Source of the DNA: Shinisaurus crocodilurus
Lineage: Eukaryota; Chordata; Lepidosauria; Squamata; Shinisauridae
Direction: 5' to 3'
NCBI GenBank assembly: GCA_021292165.1
Contig: CM037877.1
Location: 107,383,858-107,447,857 of the forward strand
Length of the DNA: 64,000 nt
Part shown: in pieces, positions 10,691 to 20,379 of the stretch
Layout: the number at the start of each line of letters is the position of its first letter
How positions within the stretch are numbered: position 1 is the stretch's first letter
The notes under the pieces: generated by a model
What the model saw: the letters and a program-made list of their open reading frames with translations, nothing else
Database searches by the model: none
Told to the model about the DNA's origin: nothing
Program-made: the position numbers and the translations under genes

Positions 10691-10985
10691 TGCAGGCATA
10701 TAACTCTGTCCCTCAGCCAACTAGCCTCTCCAGGCTTCAGACTGCATGGACTGCAAAGCTATATGCTGGTTAGGGAAATCTGCCCCTGGTGGCTGAAGAT
10801 TCTATTGCAGGCTTCAAGCACATCGGCATATTGGACACATTTAAATAAAGGAAAGTTAATTAATGCATTTTAAAAACAGAATAACTCTGAGATGCACACC
10901 CCTAGGGTCCCCAAGTTCCAGGTGCTGTGGTTCAAAGTTTTGGAATCTATAGTGGTGACGGATGGGTAGACAGACACACATCCTC

Positions 10986-11038
<53 letters not shown>
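10986..11038. repeat. (TTA)n microsatellite
   Basis: About 17 perfect TTA units; the minus strand reads as a poly-Asn frame. Confidence 0.98.
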
Positions 11039-11039
<1 letters not shown>

Positions 11040-11429
11040 TGAGTGTAAGCATATGGCTTATCATCATCTGTGAAACATAGACCTCATAATCTTGAGAGAG
11101 ATATTGAGCCACAGGTTGATAACTAAATCTGGATATATCAGACATTCTTATGTACACAAAACAAACCCAACATATCTGTATAGTCCCAAGAACAATCATC
11201 ATGTTACAATTTTTCTAGAAAAGAGGACCGAGTCTTAAAAAGGACTCAGGAGAACTGTTCTCCTAACAATTACATGGGCCTGATTGCCACTGTCCTCATG
11301 GCAAGAGTGAAAAATGGCATACGTTCACACATATTATTGAGATCGTTACTAGAGTAAAATTGGTCCACTTGACAATGGAATTATTTTTTATTTGATCCAT
11401 TCACTATTTTTGCCTACTACTTGGGATAA
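11039..11429. other. Anonymous sequence
   Basis: No gene or repeat recognised. Confidence 0.4.
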
Positions 11430-11676
11430 ATTTATTGATTTGTTTGTTATACCGTATTTCTATCCTGCCTTTTTTCCTGCAAGGAACCCAAGGCGGTTTA
11501 TATAATCCTCCTCCTCCTCTCCATTTTATCCTCACAACAGCCCTGTGAGGTAGGTTAGGCTGAGAGTCATGACTGGCCCAAAGTTACCCAGTGAGCTTCA
11601 TGGTCGATTGGGGACTAGAACCCAGATCTCCTGAGTCCCAGTCCAACACTCTAACCACTACACCACACTGGCTCTC
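11430..11676 (-). mobile_element. CORE-SINE (MIR-like), near full length
   Basis: On the minus strand: GAGAGCCAGTGTGGTGTAGT tRNA-like head, GGGTTCTAGTCCCC box-B-like sequence, and a MIR-type centre with TAACTTTGGGCCAGTCA, TCAGCCTAACCTACCTCACA and GTGAGGATAAAATGG. The tail AAGCCGCCTTGGGTTCC leads to GGCAGGATAGAAATA, an L2-like 3' end. Such SINEs are transcribed by RNA polymerase III and moved by LINE machinery. Confidence 0.9.
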
Positions 11677-12487
11677 TAAACTAGTTTATTCGCAACTAAA
11701 TCCATTCTGTAATTATTTATTTATTTATTTATTTCCATTTATTTGGGATAAATGCCATCATCTCAAGACAAGTCACTCACTGTCATGTATTATATTTGTT
11801 AAAACTTGCAGTCATAACAATAAGCCCACACAGAGAGGGAGTGTCTGACAAACTAAGACACACACACAAAAAGATGCAACCCCATAACCTTTTTCTGAAA
11901 TGCTTCCGTGTTGATAAATACAAAAAACCTATTTATTCTCTCTTTCTACAGATACGGTTGTAGGTGTATTACCCAATAACCTGGACTATTGAGAAAAGAT
12001 ACAGAGAAGCAATACATGACTGTTTTGCTTGTCTACATCTCCAAATCTTTAAAGTACAATGAATGCAGTATATTGTAACATACTTCAAAGTCTTCCCAAA
12101 ACATGTCCCACCAGGTTTTCATGAAGAAATATTATTTTACCCTCACAGTTTACCAGTTAATCTGCTAAACAGATTTTTCTTTTCTTCATACTTCCAGTAG
12201 TTTCTGTTTACACTTCCTGTTTCCTAGTTTCCCATGAAAGCAGCATGCATGACACAATTTCGGGAAGGGATCAGTGGTGGTCAAGATTTTAAGGATTCCT
12301 GTTCTGTCATTTGCTTGTCTGGAGATAGATGCTGAAAGAATTTGAATCTCATGAAGTGCTGGGGATTAAGAGAGACACTCTCAGGGCTCCCACATCCCGA
12401 AGTAAAATGTTGGTTTATAAAATATTGGTCAGTAGCTCTAAAATTGGAGACATGATGGTTTATTGAAGAGCTGAAAGTGGCATGAGA
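11677..12487. other. Anonymous sequence
   Basis: An ATTTATTTATTT tract lies near 11716. No gene or further element is recognised. Confidence 0.4.
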
Positions 12488-12489
12488 TG

Positions 12490-12546
12490 AGAGTACATCT
12501 ACGTTTAAACGTCACAATAAACCATGGTCTATAAACCATGGTTTAT
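12490..12546. repeat. Short palindrome with AAACCATGG repeats
   Basis: AATAAACCATGG, TATAAACCATGG and its complement CCATGGTTTATTG follow each other closely. This resembles the end of a small palindromic transposon, but no boundaries or duplication can be fixed. A related remnant is near 15115-15190. Confidence 0.5.
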
Positions 12547-12761
12547 TGGACGGGAATGAGCCTAGCCTCTCCCCAGGTGCACGTGTCCCTCTTCCCCTAT
12601 CCCCCTCTGCTTCCATTTCTGTCTAACCACAGTTTAGCACAGGAGTGGCTCCAGAGTGGGGGAGAGGGAGAGCGCCCCTCCAGACAGGTAGTTTGCCACC
12701 CCACCCCATTGCTGGACCCCTATACACAGATTTCACATACACAGATTTCTTTTCTTGATTG

Positions 12762-12762
<1 letters not shown>

Positions 12763-12816
<54 letters not shown>
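12763..12816. repeat. (GAT)n microsatellite, 18 units
   Basis: Uninterrupted GAT repeats. One strand reads as poly-Asp and the other as poly-His, which creates misleading open frames of 221 and 69 codons. Confidence 0.98.
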
Positions 12817-12820
<4 letters not shown>

Positions 12821-12849
12821 AGCAGTGCCCACTAAGCAGATGCCTCTAT

Positions 12850-13070
12850 GCAGTGCCCGCTATGGGCTCACTTCCTGTTGTGCCTCTGTTTGGGGTGGGG
12901 GAGGAAGACATAGTGCAACCAAGCCCGAGTGTGTTTGGGGAGGGGGCCAGGCACATGTCCTCTGCAGCCTGGCCCAGCTGTGCTGGCTTGCCAATCAGCC
13001 CTTGCCCAAAAGACAGGTCCCAAACACACTTCAGACGCTGGAAGCAAGTTGTCGTAAATTACTCTGGTCG
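12850..13070 (+). repeat. Unclassified repeat, left arm of an inverted pair
   Basis: Contains GGTGGGGGAGGAAGACAT, AACCAAGCCCGAGTGTGTTT, GGCACATGTCCTCTGCAGCC and AAAAGACAGGTCCCAAAC in order. The same order, complemented, occurs at 14060-14265 at roughly 80% identity by eye. A hAT element lies between the two arms. Confidence 0.75.
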
Positions 13071-13087
13071 AGAGATAAGCAGTAGTT

Positions 13088-13142
13088 GTTGGCACAGTCC
13101 AAGGTTTAGAAGGCAAGTTGGCACAGTCCAAGGTTTAGAAGC
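13088..13142 (+). repeat. Short tandem duplication
   Basis: Two adjacent copies of TTGGCACAGTCCAAGGTTTA (20 bases plus GAAG), separated by a few bases. Confidence 0.85.
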
Positions 13143-13226
13143 CAAAATATCCATCCAAAATCAAAGGAAACATGAACCAGTAGAGGAGCACACTGAAGAG
13201 TAGTCAGAATCGATCTGGGGTCAAAA

Positions 13227-14013
13227 CAGGGATGGGGACTCGGACTCGGGGACTCGACTCGTGAGTCAGACTGAGTCCCCCCTCTGACTCGACTTGGACT
13301 CGAGTCCCAATATTTTTAATGGGACTCGAGACTCGACTCGGGACTCGAGACCAAGGACTCTTCAACATCCCTGGGCTGTGCCAGAAGGAGTGGAGAGGAG
13401 TGCGATCGCCGGCGAAGAGTAACGGTGAAATTGTGATGAGACCTCACCATTCCAGAATGGGGGGCAAACATTTAGAAAAAATCATGTTCCTCAAATGCAA
13501 CATGGATAAGTTTTAGGAAGTACAGCAAGTTTATTTTTTAAAATCATTTTCCTAAAATGCAACCTTTCGGACATTTTGGGTTTGGCTGCCTCTGCCTGCC
13601 TGTTTGGGGTTCCCTGCCTCCTCTGCCTGCCTGGTCTCTTCTTAACCAGTTCAACAGTTGAATTGTCCAAGAAAAACGCCTCTGCCTGTCTGCTTTGGGG
13701 TTCCCTGCCTCCTCTGCCTGCCTGGTTATTTTGGGTTTTTCTGCCTGGTCTGTTCTTGCCAAAATCAGTTGCAGAGTTTTGAAATAAAAAGGCACACTTG
13801 TGCCTGGAATTTATGTAAGCCACACATCTGAAGTAGCCTTATTTTGTTGGGAAAAACCCCCATTGATTTTAATAGGGACTCGTGGAGTCAGCTTTGGGAA
13901 TGACTCGGGAGTCACCATTTTGGACCAAGGACTCGGACTCGGACTCGAGACTCGGGTCCAAGGACTCGTGACTCGACTCGTGACTCGAAACCAAGGACTC
14001 TTCAACATCCCTG
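13227..14013. mobile_element. GACTCG-rich non-autonomous hAT, copy 1 (family E)
   Basis: Termini CAGGGATGGGGACTCGG and TTCAACATCCCTG, flanked by GGTCAAAA and GGTCATAA (7 of 8 identical). Both subterminal regions carry clusters of GACTCG and its complement CGAGTC, about 90 bp at each end. The interior is nearly identical to copy 2 over 13430-13940, including TGCCTGCCTG-rich repeats and a 110-codon minus-strand frame without stop. The frame has no transposase motif. The clustered hexamers resemble transposase subterminal sites, by inference. Confidence 0.85.
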
Positions 14014-14059
14014 GGTCATAATACACGAATCTAGGTCCTGGAGCTGGCAGAAGCATCTT

Positions 14060-14265
14060 TGCTACAGCTGAGCTGCAACAACTGCTTCCAGCAACTGAAG
14101 TCGGTTTGGGGACCTGTCTTTTGAGCGAGGGCTGACTGGGAAGCCAGCACAGCAGGCCCAGGCTGCAGATAACATGGGCCTGGCCCCTCCCCAAACACAC
14201 TCGGGCTTGGTTGCTCTATGTCTTCCTCCCCCACCACAAATGGAGGCACACTTCCTTCTGTCAGT
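14060..14265 (-). repeat. Unclassified repeat, right arm of an inverted pair
   Basis: Minus-strand match of 12850-13070. Key landmarks are GACCTGTCTTTTGAGC, CTGCAGATAACATGGGCC, CCCAAACACACTCGGGCTTG and ATGTCTTCCTCCCCCACC. Confidence 0.75.
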
Positions 14266-14364
14266 GAGAGAACTGGGGTGGGAAAGAGAACTGTGGATTT
14301 GGAAGGTAGCTGATGATAGACTTGCTTCCAAGCCATTGAGATTCAGCTCTCCTCCATACTTTAA

Positions 14365-14735
14365 CTGGGCTTACTCTCAAGGAAGCATGAACAGAATCCC
14401 AGCTTTAATTGCTTGCAGTGCAGGCCTATTGATGTTTACACAGAAGTAAATCCTATCCTACTATGTTCAGTGGAACGTATTTCCCATACTGGCGATAGAA
14501 AAGAGCTTCTCCAAAGCCCTCAAACTTGAAGCTGTTGTTAACTCTTTTGCAGAACTGCATACAATTCGACAGATTCAACTTGAATTGATTATCTGCATAT
14601 GTGCTTTGCCTCAGTTTATTCTCCTCCCTTCTGTCTCATTGACCACCAAATCTGATCAGCCAGACCCCAATAGCTTGGATACCTGACAACATGTCTCGGG
14701 TTTCCTAGGTGTACAGGGCCCAGGGGGTTGTCTTG
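14365..14735 (-). repeat. Unclassified interspersed repeat G, longer copy
   Basis: Minus-strand counterpart of 23325-23590. Shared pieces include GACATGTTGT-GGTATCCAAGC, GAGTTAACAACAGCTTCAAG, TTTTCTATYGCCAGTATGGG and ATAGGATTTACTTCTGTG. This copy has about 110 bp (14560-14670) that the other lacks. Class unknown. Confidence 0.7.
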
Positions 14736-14817
14736 TCTCAGTTTGCCCTTGCAAAGCAAGTCTCCTCAGGGGTAAGTCCCATTCAATTCAACGGGACATA
14801 CTCCCACTTTATAGATT

Positions 14818-15020
14818 ATAACCAACACCTTGAATTGGGCTCGGAAACATACAGGCAGCTAGTGCAAGTGGGCCAGAATTGGTGTTATATGTTCGACCAT
14901 CCTGTCCCTGTTATCAGTCTAGCTGCCCCATTTTGCACGAGCTGCAGCTTCTGAACTGACTCCAAAGGCAGCCCCACATAGAACGCATTGCAGTGATCTA
15001 ACTTGGAGGTTATGCTGTTA
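14818..15020 (-). mobile_element. L2-type LINE fragment
   Basis: The minus strand encodes LDHCNAFYVGLPLESVQKLQL and VQNGAARLITG, the same motif block as the L2 copy at 6.2 kb. 5' and 3' parts are absent. Confidence 0.85.
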
Positions 15021-15109
15021 TACGTGAAATATACTGTTATTTCTCTTCTCCTGCCCAGAAATGCACTTTGCCCTCCTCTGGGCCCCTCCAAAGATATTCT
15101 GGTGCCACC

Positions 15110-15195
15110 ACAGTGTTATGTCCAAACCCTAAACTGTGTTCAATTTTAACTATGGTTTGTTGAAACAAGCCAGCTGCATAATCCATGGTTTGAAG
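15110..15195. repeat. Remnant of AAACCATGG-type palindromic element
   Basis: AACTATGGTTTGTTGAAAC and AATCCATGGTTTGAAG recall the palindrome at 12490. No clear ends. Confidence 0.35.
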
Positions 15196-15210
15196 TTGGC
15201 CTGTTTCAAA

Positions 15211-16140
15211 CACGGATGGGGACTCGGACTCGAGGACTCGACTCGTGAGTCGGACTGAGTCCCCCCTCTGACTCAAGTCAGACTCGAGTCCCAATATTTT
15301 TAATGGGACTCGAGACTGCCAGAAGGAGTGGAGAGGAGCGTGATTGCCGGCGAAGAGCGCATGGAAGCGAGGTGTGCTGCTGCTCGGCCACTATGGACGG
15401 CTACCAGGAGTGCAGCCCCAACAGTGTGTCAAGATTTATTTTGATTGATGTGTTGCATACTTGGGAGAGGCAGAAGAAGGACCTGAGATTACTCTGTGTG
15501 GCTGCTCTGAGTGTGTTTCTGGTTCCAGCAAGTTCATCACCCGTGGGTGGGTGTTCAGTGAGGGTGGAGTTGTGATGAGATCTCACCGTTCCAGAATGGG
15601 GGGCAAACATTTAGAAAAAATCATGCTCCTCAAATGCAACATGGATAAGTTTTAGGAAGTACAGCAAGTTTATTTTTTAAAATCATTTTCCTAAAATGCA
15701 ACCTTTCAGACATTTTGGGTTTGGCTGCCTCTGCCTGCCTGCCTGGGGTTCCCAGCCTCCTCTGCCTGCCTGGTCTCTTCTTGACCAGTTCAACAGTTGA
15801 ATTGTCCAAGAAAAACGCCTCTGCCTGTCTGCTTTGGGGTTCCCTGCCTCCTCTGCCTGCCTGGTTATTTTGGGTTTTTCTGCCTGGTCTGTTCTTGCCA
15901 AAATCAGTTGCAGAGTTTTGAAATAAAAAGGCACACTTGTGCCTGGAATTTATGTAAGCCACACATCTGAAGTAGCCTTATTTTGTTGGGAAAAACCCCC
16001 ATTGATTTTAATAGGGACTCGTGGAGTCAGCTTTGGGAATGACTCGGGAGTCACCATTTTGGACCAAGGACTCGGACTCGGACTTGAGACTCGGGTCCAA
16101 AGACTCGTGACTCGAGACCAAGGACTCTTAAAGATCCCTG
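15211..16140. mobile_element. GACTCG-rich non-autonomous hAT, copy 2 (family E), 930 bp
   Basis: Perfect 8-bp target duplication GTTTCAAA (15203-15210 and 16141-16148). Termini are CACGGATGGGGACTCGG and AAAGATCCCTG. It keeps an additional about 230 bp (15350-15580) missing from copy 1, including GACGGCTACCAGGAGTGCAG, part of which also appears in copy 3. It is therefore the most complete of the three. No transposase motif is recognised in the extra segment. Confidence 0.9.
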
Positions 16141-16148
16141 GTTTCAAA

Positions 16149-16403
16149 CCAAACATTCTTAAGATTAAGTACAGTTTGTCAGTTTGGACAAAAACACAGC
16201 AAGCTGTGGTTAAGCAAAAATGGAAGCAAAAGCTTCTGTACACCTCCTCACGACCTTGCCAGAAGGGGAAGGAGCGGGGGAGCATGCGAGCCAAGGGACG
16301 AGGCTTGGTTTGTTCCCACCACACGCAGCCTGTGTATGTTTATCCCACTACAAGCTTTGTTTGTAGGTTTCTGTGGTGCTCTAAAAACCTACAAAACCTG
16401 CTT
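16149..16403. other. Anonymous sequence
   Basis: Nothing recognised. Confidence 0.4.
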
Positions 16404-16571
16404 GACCTAGAAATGACAGTATGAATGTATGAAATGATCATGTACACCCTGGAAAACAATGCGCATATATGTGTGTGTATATATGTGTGTGTGTATATAT
16501 ATATATATATATGCGCATTGTTTTCCAGGGTGTACATGATCATTTCATACATTCTACTGTCATTTCTGGTC
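16404..16571. mobile_element. 168-bp hairpin element with TG/TA loop
   Basis: The left arm runs from GACCTAGAAATGACAG to AACAATGCGCATATAT. The right arm is its complement from ATATATGCGCATTG to TGTCATTTCTGGTC. The arms are about 65 bp and differ by two single-base indels. The loop is an alternating TG/TA microsatellite. A third partial piece, AAACAATGCGCATATAT, sits at about 16581 before another TA run. Possible foldback transposon or hairpin-driven duplication. Confidence 0.85.
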
Positions 16572-16586
16572 AAACTGACAAACAAT

Positions 16587-16591
<5 letters not shown>

Positions 16592-16620
<29 letters not shown>
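16592..16620. repeat. (TA)n microsatellite
   Basis: Alternating TA run following the partial third arm of the hairpin. Confidence 0.95.
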
Positions 16621-16623
<3 letters not shown>

Positions 16624-17107
16624 TATATACTTTTCAACACTCTTTGAAACTAGCTTCTGTCTCTAGCCTATTATATGGTGGGGAAAGGAACCAAGTCATT
16701 AAAGTGTTAGAAGCTGGCACCTAAACTTGGACTAATGATACTGAAGGGTTGGGTTTTAGAAGTAGATCTCAAAGCTGAATTTAACAAGCAAACGTTTCAA
16801 AGTTCATTCATTCACATTTTAACAAATGTGTGCACACATTTTACCAAATGCCTGCAAAATTTTGCTTCTGATGTTGCCAAGAATAGAAGTTAGTGTGAAG
16901 GATTTAACAAAGATAAATGCCTATTTTCCAATTACCCACAAGAGATCAGATAGTTAACTGGGATTGTGTCACATTTATCTTGAAGTTAAATTTCAATCAC
17001 TTAAAAAGGAATGAGGCGGTGGTAGCATTGGCAAACTGAAGTTACCCTGATATGCATGCATCTCTAGCAGCGCACTGGACCCTGTGGGAAAAACGGGCTT
17101 CCTCAGG
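16621..17107. other. Anonymous sequence
   Basis: No gene or repeat recognised. Confidence 0.4.
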
Positions 17108-17393
17108 TAGGGATGTCGGAGAAATCTGCAGCGGACTCAAATGAGTTCGGATTTCTATGAATCTGACCCGCAGATTCTGCAGTGGACTGGCTTTCCCCAT
17201 GTCGCACGGATTCCATGGACTTGTGGACTGTTTTTGTTTGTTTTTCACTTTCTGAAATTGTACGCAAATTTAGTTGTAGAAAAATACGAAAATTTAAAAA
17301 CACCGACTGAAAATGTGCATTCTCCCCCCTTAGACTAAAGCGTGAAAATGCTCATTTGGGGGGATTTGCATATTTGGGGGGGATTTCTACCTT

Positions 17394-18374
17394 TTCATAG
17401 AATCATAGAAAAGTAGAGTTGGAAGGGGCCTACAAGGCCATCGAGTCCAACCCCCTGCTCAGTGCAGGAATCCAGGTCAAAGCATCCCTGACAGATGTCT
17501 GTCCAGCTGCACCTTGAAAGCCTCCAGAGTGGGAGAGCCCACCACCTCCCTAGGTAGTTGATTCCATTGTCTTATTGCTCTGACAGTCAGGAAATTTTTC
17601 CTGATATTTTGGTGGAATCTAGGTTCCTATAACTTGAGCCCATTATTCCGTGTCCTGCAAACTGGGATGATTGAGAAGAGATCCTGGCCCTCCTCTGTGT
17701 GACATCCCTTCAAATACTGGAAGAGTGCGATCATATCTCCCCTCAGTCTCCTCTTCTGAAGGCTAAACATGCCCAGTTTTTTCAGTCTCTCCTCATAGGG
17801 CCTTGTTTCCAGTCCCTTTATCATCCTTGTTGCCCTCCTCTGAACCCTCTCCAGTTTGTCTATGTCCTTCTTAAAGTGAGGTGCCCAGAACTGGACGCAG
17901 TACTCAAGATGAGGCCTAACCAGTGCCGAGTAAAGGGGAATTATCACTTCCCGTGATTTGGAAGCTATACTTCTATTAATGCAGCCCAAAATTGCATTTG
18001 CCTTCTTTGCAGCCACATCGCATTGCTGGCTCATATTCAGTTTGTGATCTACCACAATTCCAAGATCCTTCTCACTTGTAGTATTGTTGAGCCAAGTGTC
18101 CCCCATTCTGTAACTCTGCATTTGGTTTTCTTTCCCTAGGTGCAGCACTTGGCATTTATCCCTATTAAATTTCATTCTGTTGTTTTCGGCCCAGCGCTCC
18201 AGCCTATCGAGGTCACTTTGAATTTTGTTTCTGTCTTCCAGAGTATTAGCTGTTCCACCCAACTTTGTGTCATCTGCAAATTTGATAAGCATTCCCTGTA
18301 CCTCCTGATCCAAGTCATTAATAAAAATGTTGAAGAGCACCGGGCCCAGGACCGAGCCCTGTGGTACCCCGCGA
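17394..18374 (-). mobile_element. CR1 LINE, 5'-truncated
   Basis: Minus-strand CR1 with the end of the reverse transcriptase and the characteristic 3' end. On the plus strand this starts CATAGAATCATAGAAAAGTA, the complement of the CR1 ATTCTATGA terminus, with GGCCATCGAGTCCAACCCCC in the 3' UTR. It is inserted in a hAT-like element. The 5' end is cut off exactly inside the GVPQGS motif. Confidence 0.95.
17477..18373 (-). pseudogene. CR1 ORF2 reverse transcriptase, one nonsense codon
   Basis: Encodes the C-terminal third of the CR1 polyprotein, a non-LTR reverse transcriptase. In order: GVPQGSVLGPVLFNIFIND at the truncated start, the catalytic FADDTKL block, LHLGKENQMQSYRMG, EKDLGIVVDHKLNMS, ANAILGCINRSIASKSREV, LVRPHLEYCVQFWAPHFKKD and LERVQRRATRMIKGLE. 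An in-frame TAG follows GLKL at 17627. The frame then continues as EPRFHQNIRKNFLTVRAIRQ and WNQLPREVVGSPTLEAFK to a stop at 17477. A glutamine codon is expected at the TAG. About 300 codons with one lesion indicates a fairly young copy. Confidence 0.92.
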
Positions 18375-18504
18375 TTTGTGCAAATGCGTTTGTACGCATT
18401 TGTGCAAAATCCAATCCCATCAATGAGCGTACGATGGATTGAAAGGCGCCTGAAAATCTGTTAAACGCAGACAGAATGGATGTTACAAAGTCTGGACATC
18501 CCTA

Positions 18505-18898
18505 GCTGCTAGATGCTATTAGAAGTTATCAGAGCAACAATTTTGCATATACTTTTATTAGGACCAACCAAAATTCCACAGAAATGTGCAAGCTTTCCAG
18601 TTCTGTAGCATTCTTCATCAGGCTAGGTCGTGGTACAAAAAGCAGGGGAGCAGGGGAAGATTTTGTAAAAAAGATTCTTTTTGTATCAGCTAGCATGATC
18701 AGCTGCAGAAATTGAAAGCTTGCACATTTTTGTGAAATTTTGCTCGTCCTAAGAAAGGTATTGCCCAACTGTCGATTTTGGATTTTTTTCCCTCCCTCAT
18801 GGACTAGCACAACTATTTATTTCTTTTAATACATTGTCTGTATAAACAGCCAGTGCTGCCCTCAAGAGTCAGTGCTCTGCAGTGTTGTAGTTATAGAC
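18505..18898. other. Anonymous sequence
   Basis: Nothing recognised before the hAT element at 18899. Confidence 0.4.
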
Positions 18899-19212
18899 CA
18901 GGGGTGCGGAACCTCTTCCAGCCTGAGGGCCAAATTCTGTTTTGGAGAAGCTCTTGGGGGCTGCATTCCGGTGGTGGGCGGGGCCAGTGGCAAAAGGGGG
19001 CAGTGCTCAAATACCAAAATGCCATCATGTTTTAGCTTAAAGCTCCTATTGCCGGCAACTAAGTCTTAGGCGACGCATTTCAACCTTTTTAGAATGGGGG
19101 GAAAGAACTGCACAAAAGCCCAGGAAGCCACCATCTGGGGAACCCTGGAAGGCCAGCTTGGGACCCCAGATGGGCCAGATTTGGAGCCTGGGCCTGAGGC
19201 TCTGCACCTTTG
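18899..19212 (+). mobile_element. Non-autonomous hAT element, family D, 314 bp
   Basis: Starts CAGGGGTGCGGAACCTC and ends GAGGCTCTGCACCTTTG. Flanking TTATAGAC and TCATAGAC agree at 7 of 8 bases. Internal GGGCTGCATTCCGGTGGTGG and TTTTAGCTTAAAGCTC are shared with the copies at 2294, 29419, 51075 and 55943. Confidence 0.85.
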
Positions 19213-19440
19213 TCATAGACGATAAGCAGATTCTCACATTAAGAAGCTGTGGACTTGCCCACTGCTTTTTAATGACAAGCAATTAAACATAAAGTCTGGA
19301 AAGTCCCTGGCTGGGTTGGATAAAACTGCTCACTTACAAAGCTCCTGGGTAATCTTGCCACAGGATTATTATTGAAGAATCATTTGCCAAATGCCATCTC
19401 ACCCTCCTTCCATGACAACTCTCTGCCCTCCCTCACCAGT
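19213..19440. other. Anonymous sequence
   Basis: Nothing recognised. Confidence 0.4.
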
Positions 19441-19800
19441 GCAGCAAGTCATTTCCCCTCGAATATAAACATTTATTATGGGCTTTTATAATTATAAAGC
19501 CAGGTCAGAGGCCCAAGGGGGAACTTGTTTATCTGTCTGAGAATCACCAGCGGAGCAGAAAATCGGTGCTGTTCGTACACAGCCTGCTAAAAGGCATGGC
19601 TTGTTGCTCCAAAGTGAGGATAATTCAGTGCGAAATGAGATGGGCACTGAACACGGGTTATAAGTAGCATATGACAATAATAAACAGCCATTGGTATTTA
19701 ACCTAATGCCGGCTCATTGGCTTTTTTATGAGTGTGCACATAGCAGCGCCTACGGAAAGGAAGAACTTATAGCTGTTTAGTGCTGACAGCGAGCACAAGG
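19441..19800. other. Repeat-free block, candidate conserved non-coding element
   Basis: No repeat similarity inside the window. It is rich in homeodomain-type AT cores, for example ATAAACATTTATTATGG and the near-palindrome GGCTTTTATAATTATAAAG. It has intermediate GC and no slippage tracts. The composition resembles a vertebrate enhancer, but this cannot be shown without alignment to other genomes. Confidence 0.35.
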
Positions 19801-19804
19801 ATCA

Positions 19805-19838
19805 TGTGTGTGTGTGTGTGTGTGTGTATGTGTGTGTG
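19805..19838. repeat. (TG)n microsatellite
   Basis: TG run with one TATG interruption. Confidence 0.95.
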
Positions 19839-19901
19839 CGCCTGCATGACCATTCAACCAATAGGCAGGGAGGTTTTGGTGACTGCTTTTGAATGGATTT
19901 T

Positions 19902-20012
19902 GGGCACAATCCTATGCATGTTTAGATAGAAAAGAAGTCCTATTATGGCTGGCTGGGGCATGCTGGGAGCTGTAGGACTTTTTTCTGTCTAAATATGCAT
20001 AGGATTGTGCTT
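19902..20012. mobile_element. Palindromic element, family B
   Basis: Left end GGGCACAATCCTATGCATG, then TTTAGATAGAAAAGAAGTCC, a GGCTGGCTGGGGCATGCTGG core, and a right half ending TATGCATAGGATTGTGC. The left inner arm is partly deleted. Only 14 bp separates it from a family C copy. Confidence 0.75.
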
Positions 20013-20026
20013 TTTTAAGTAATTAA

Positions 20027-20116
20027 GGCTGCAATCCTAAACTCACTTACCTGGGAATAAAGCCCATTGAACTCGTGGGGCTTATTTTTGAATAAACATG
20101 TTATAGGGTTGCATTG
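20027..20116. mobile_element. 90-bp palindromic element, family C, TAA duplication
   Basis: Starts GGCTGCAATCCTAAACTC and ends GGGTTGCATTG, flanked by TAA on both sides. A 3-bp TWA duplication is typical of PIF/Harbinger elements. Confidence 0.75.
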
Positions 20117-20191
20117 TAAACTTAGATATGATTCTGTGTACTCCATTGTGTAACCTGACTTGAATCCATGCATTCAAAAAAGCAGAATAGA

Positions 20192-20232
20192 AGTCGTCGT
20201 TGTCGTCGTCATCATCAACATCATCATCATCA
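20192..20232. repeat. (GTC)n(ATC)n microsatellite
   Basis: Interrupted GTC and ATC trinucleotide run. Confidence 0.9.
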
Positions 20233-20379
20233 CATTATTATAATGCTTTTGACTAAGATCGAGAGATTGTGCACTTGCAACACCTCTGCTCCTGCCTGCG
20301 GCTGTGACTCCCACCCCCACCCCATGTGTGACAGCTTTTGCTCCTAGCCAATATAATGTAAAATTACAATTTCTGCCTA

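Larger units (their letters stand above)
9746..11038 (+). mobile_element. Unclassified tandem unit, copy 2
   Basis: Directly follows copy 1 in the same orientation. It begins AATTAGCAAATGGACCCGGC and ends GACAGACACACATCCTC followed by a TTA microsatellite. The unit is interrupted by a family C-like stretch (about 10375-10450) and an L2 fragment (10490-10690). After the L2 fragment it resumes at ATAACTCTGTCCCTCAG, matching copy 1 at about 8467. Confidence 0.55.
17108..18504. mobile_element. hAT-like non-autonomous element interrupted by a CR1
   Basis: Left part 17108-17393 (TAGGGATGTCGGAGAAATC) and right part 18375-18504 (ending GTCTGGACATCCCTA) match the uninterrupted copy at 44719-45218. 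Shared stretches are TCGGATTTCTATGAATC, GCAAATTTAGTTGTA and GGGGGGATTTG. Ends are inverted (GGGATGTC and GACATCCC). No clear 8-bp duplication. Confidence 0.75.

Noticed and set aside
10870..11202. Poly-Asn minus-strand frame
   Set aside because: Product of a TTA microsatellite.
12538..13203. 221-codon open frame with a poly-Asp run
   Set aside because: The frame exists because of a perfect GAT microsatellite and an interspersed repeat; no domain and no similarity to a protein family.
13491..13823. 110-codon minus-strand frame nearly identical at 15630-15962
   Set aside because: Identity follows from two copies of the same non-autonomous hAT. The sequence is low-complexity (TGCCTGCC repeats), so preservation of the frame is not evidence for coding.
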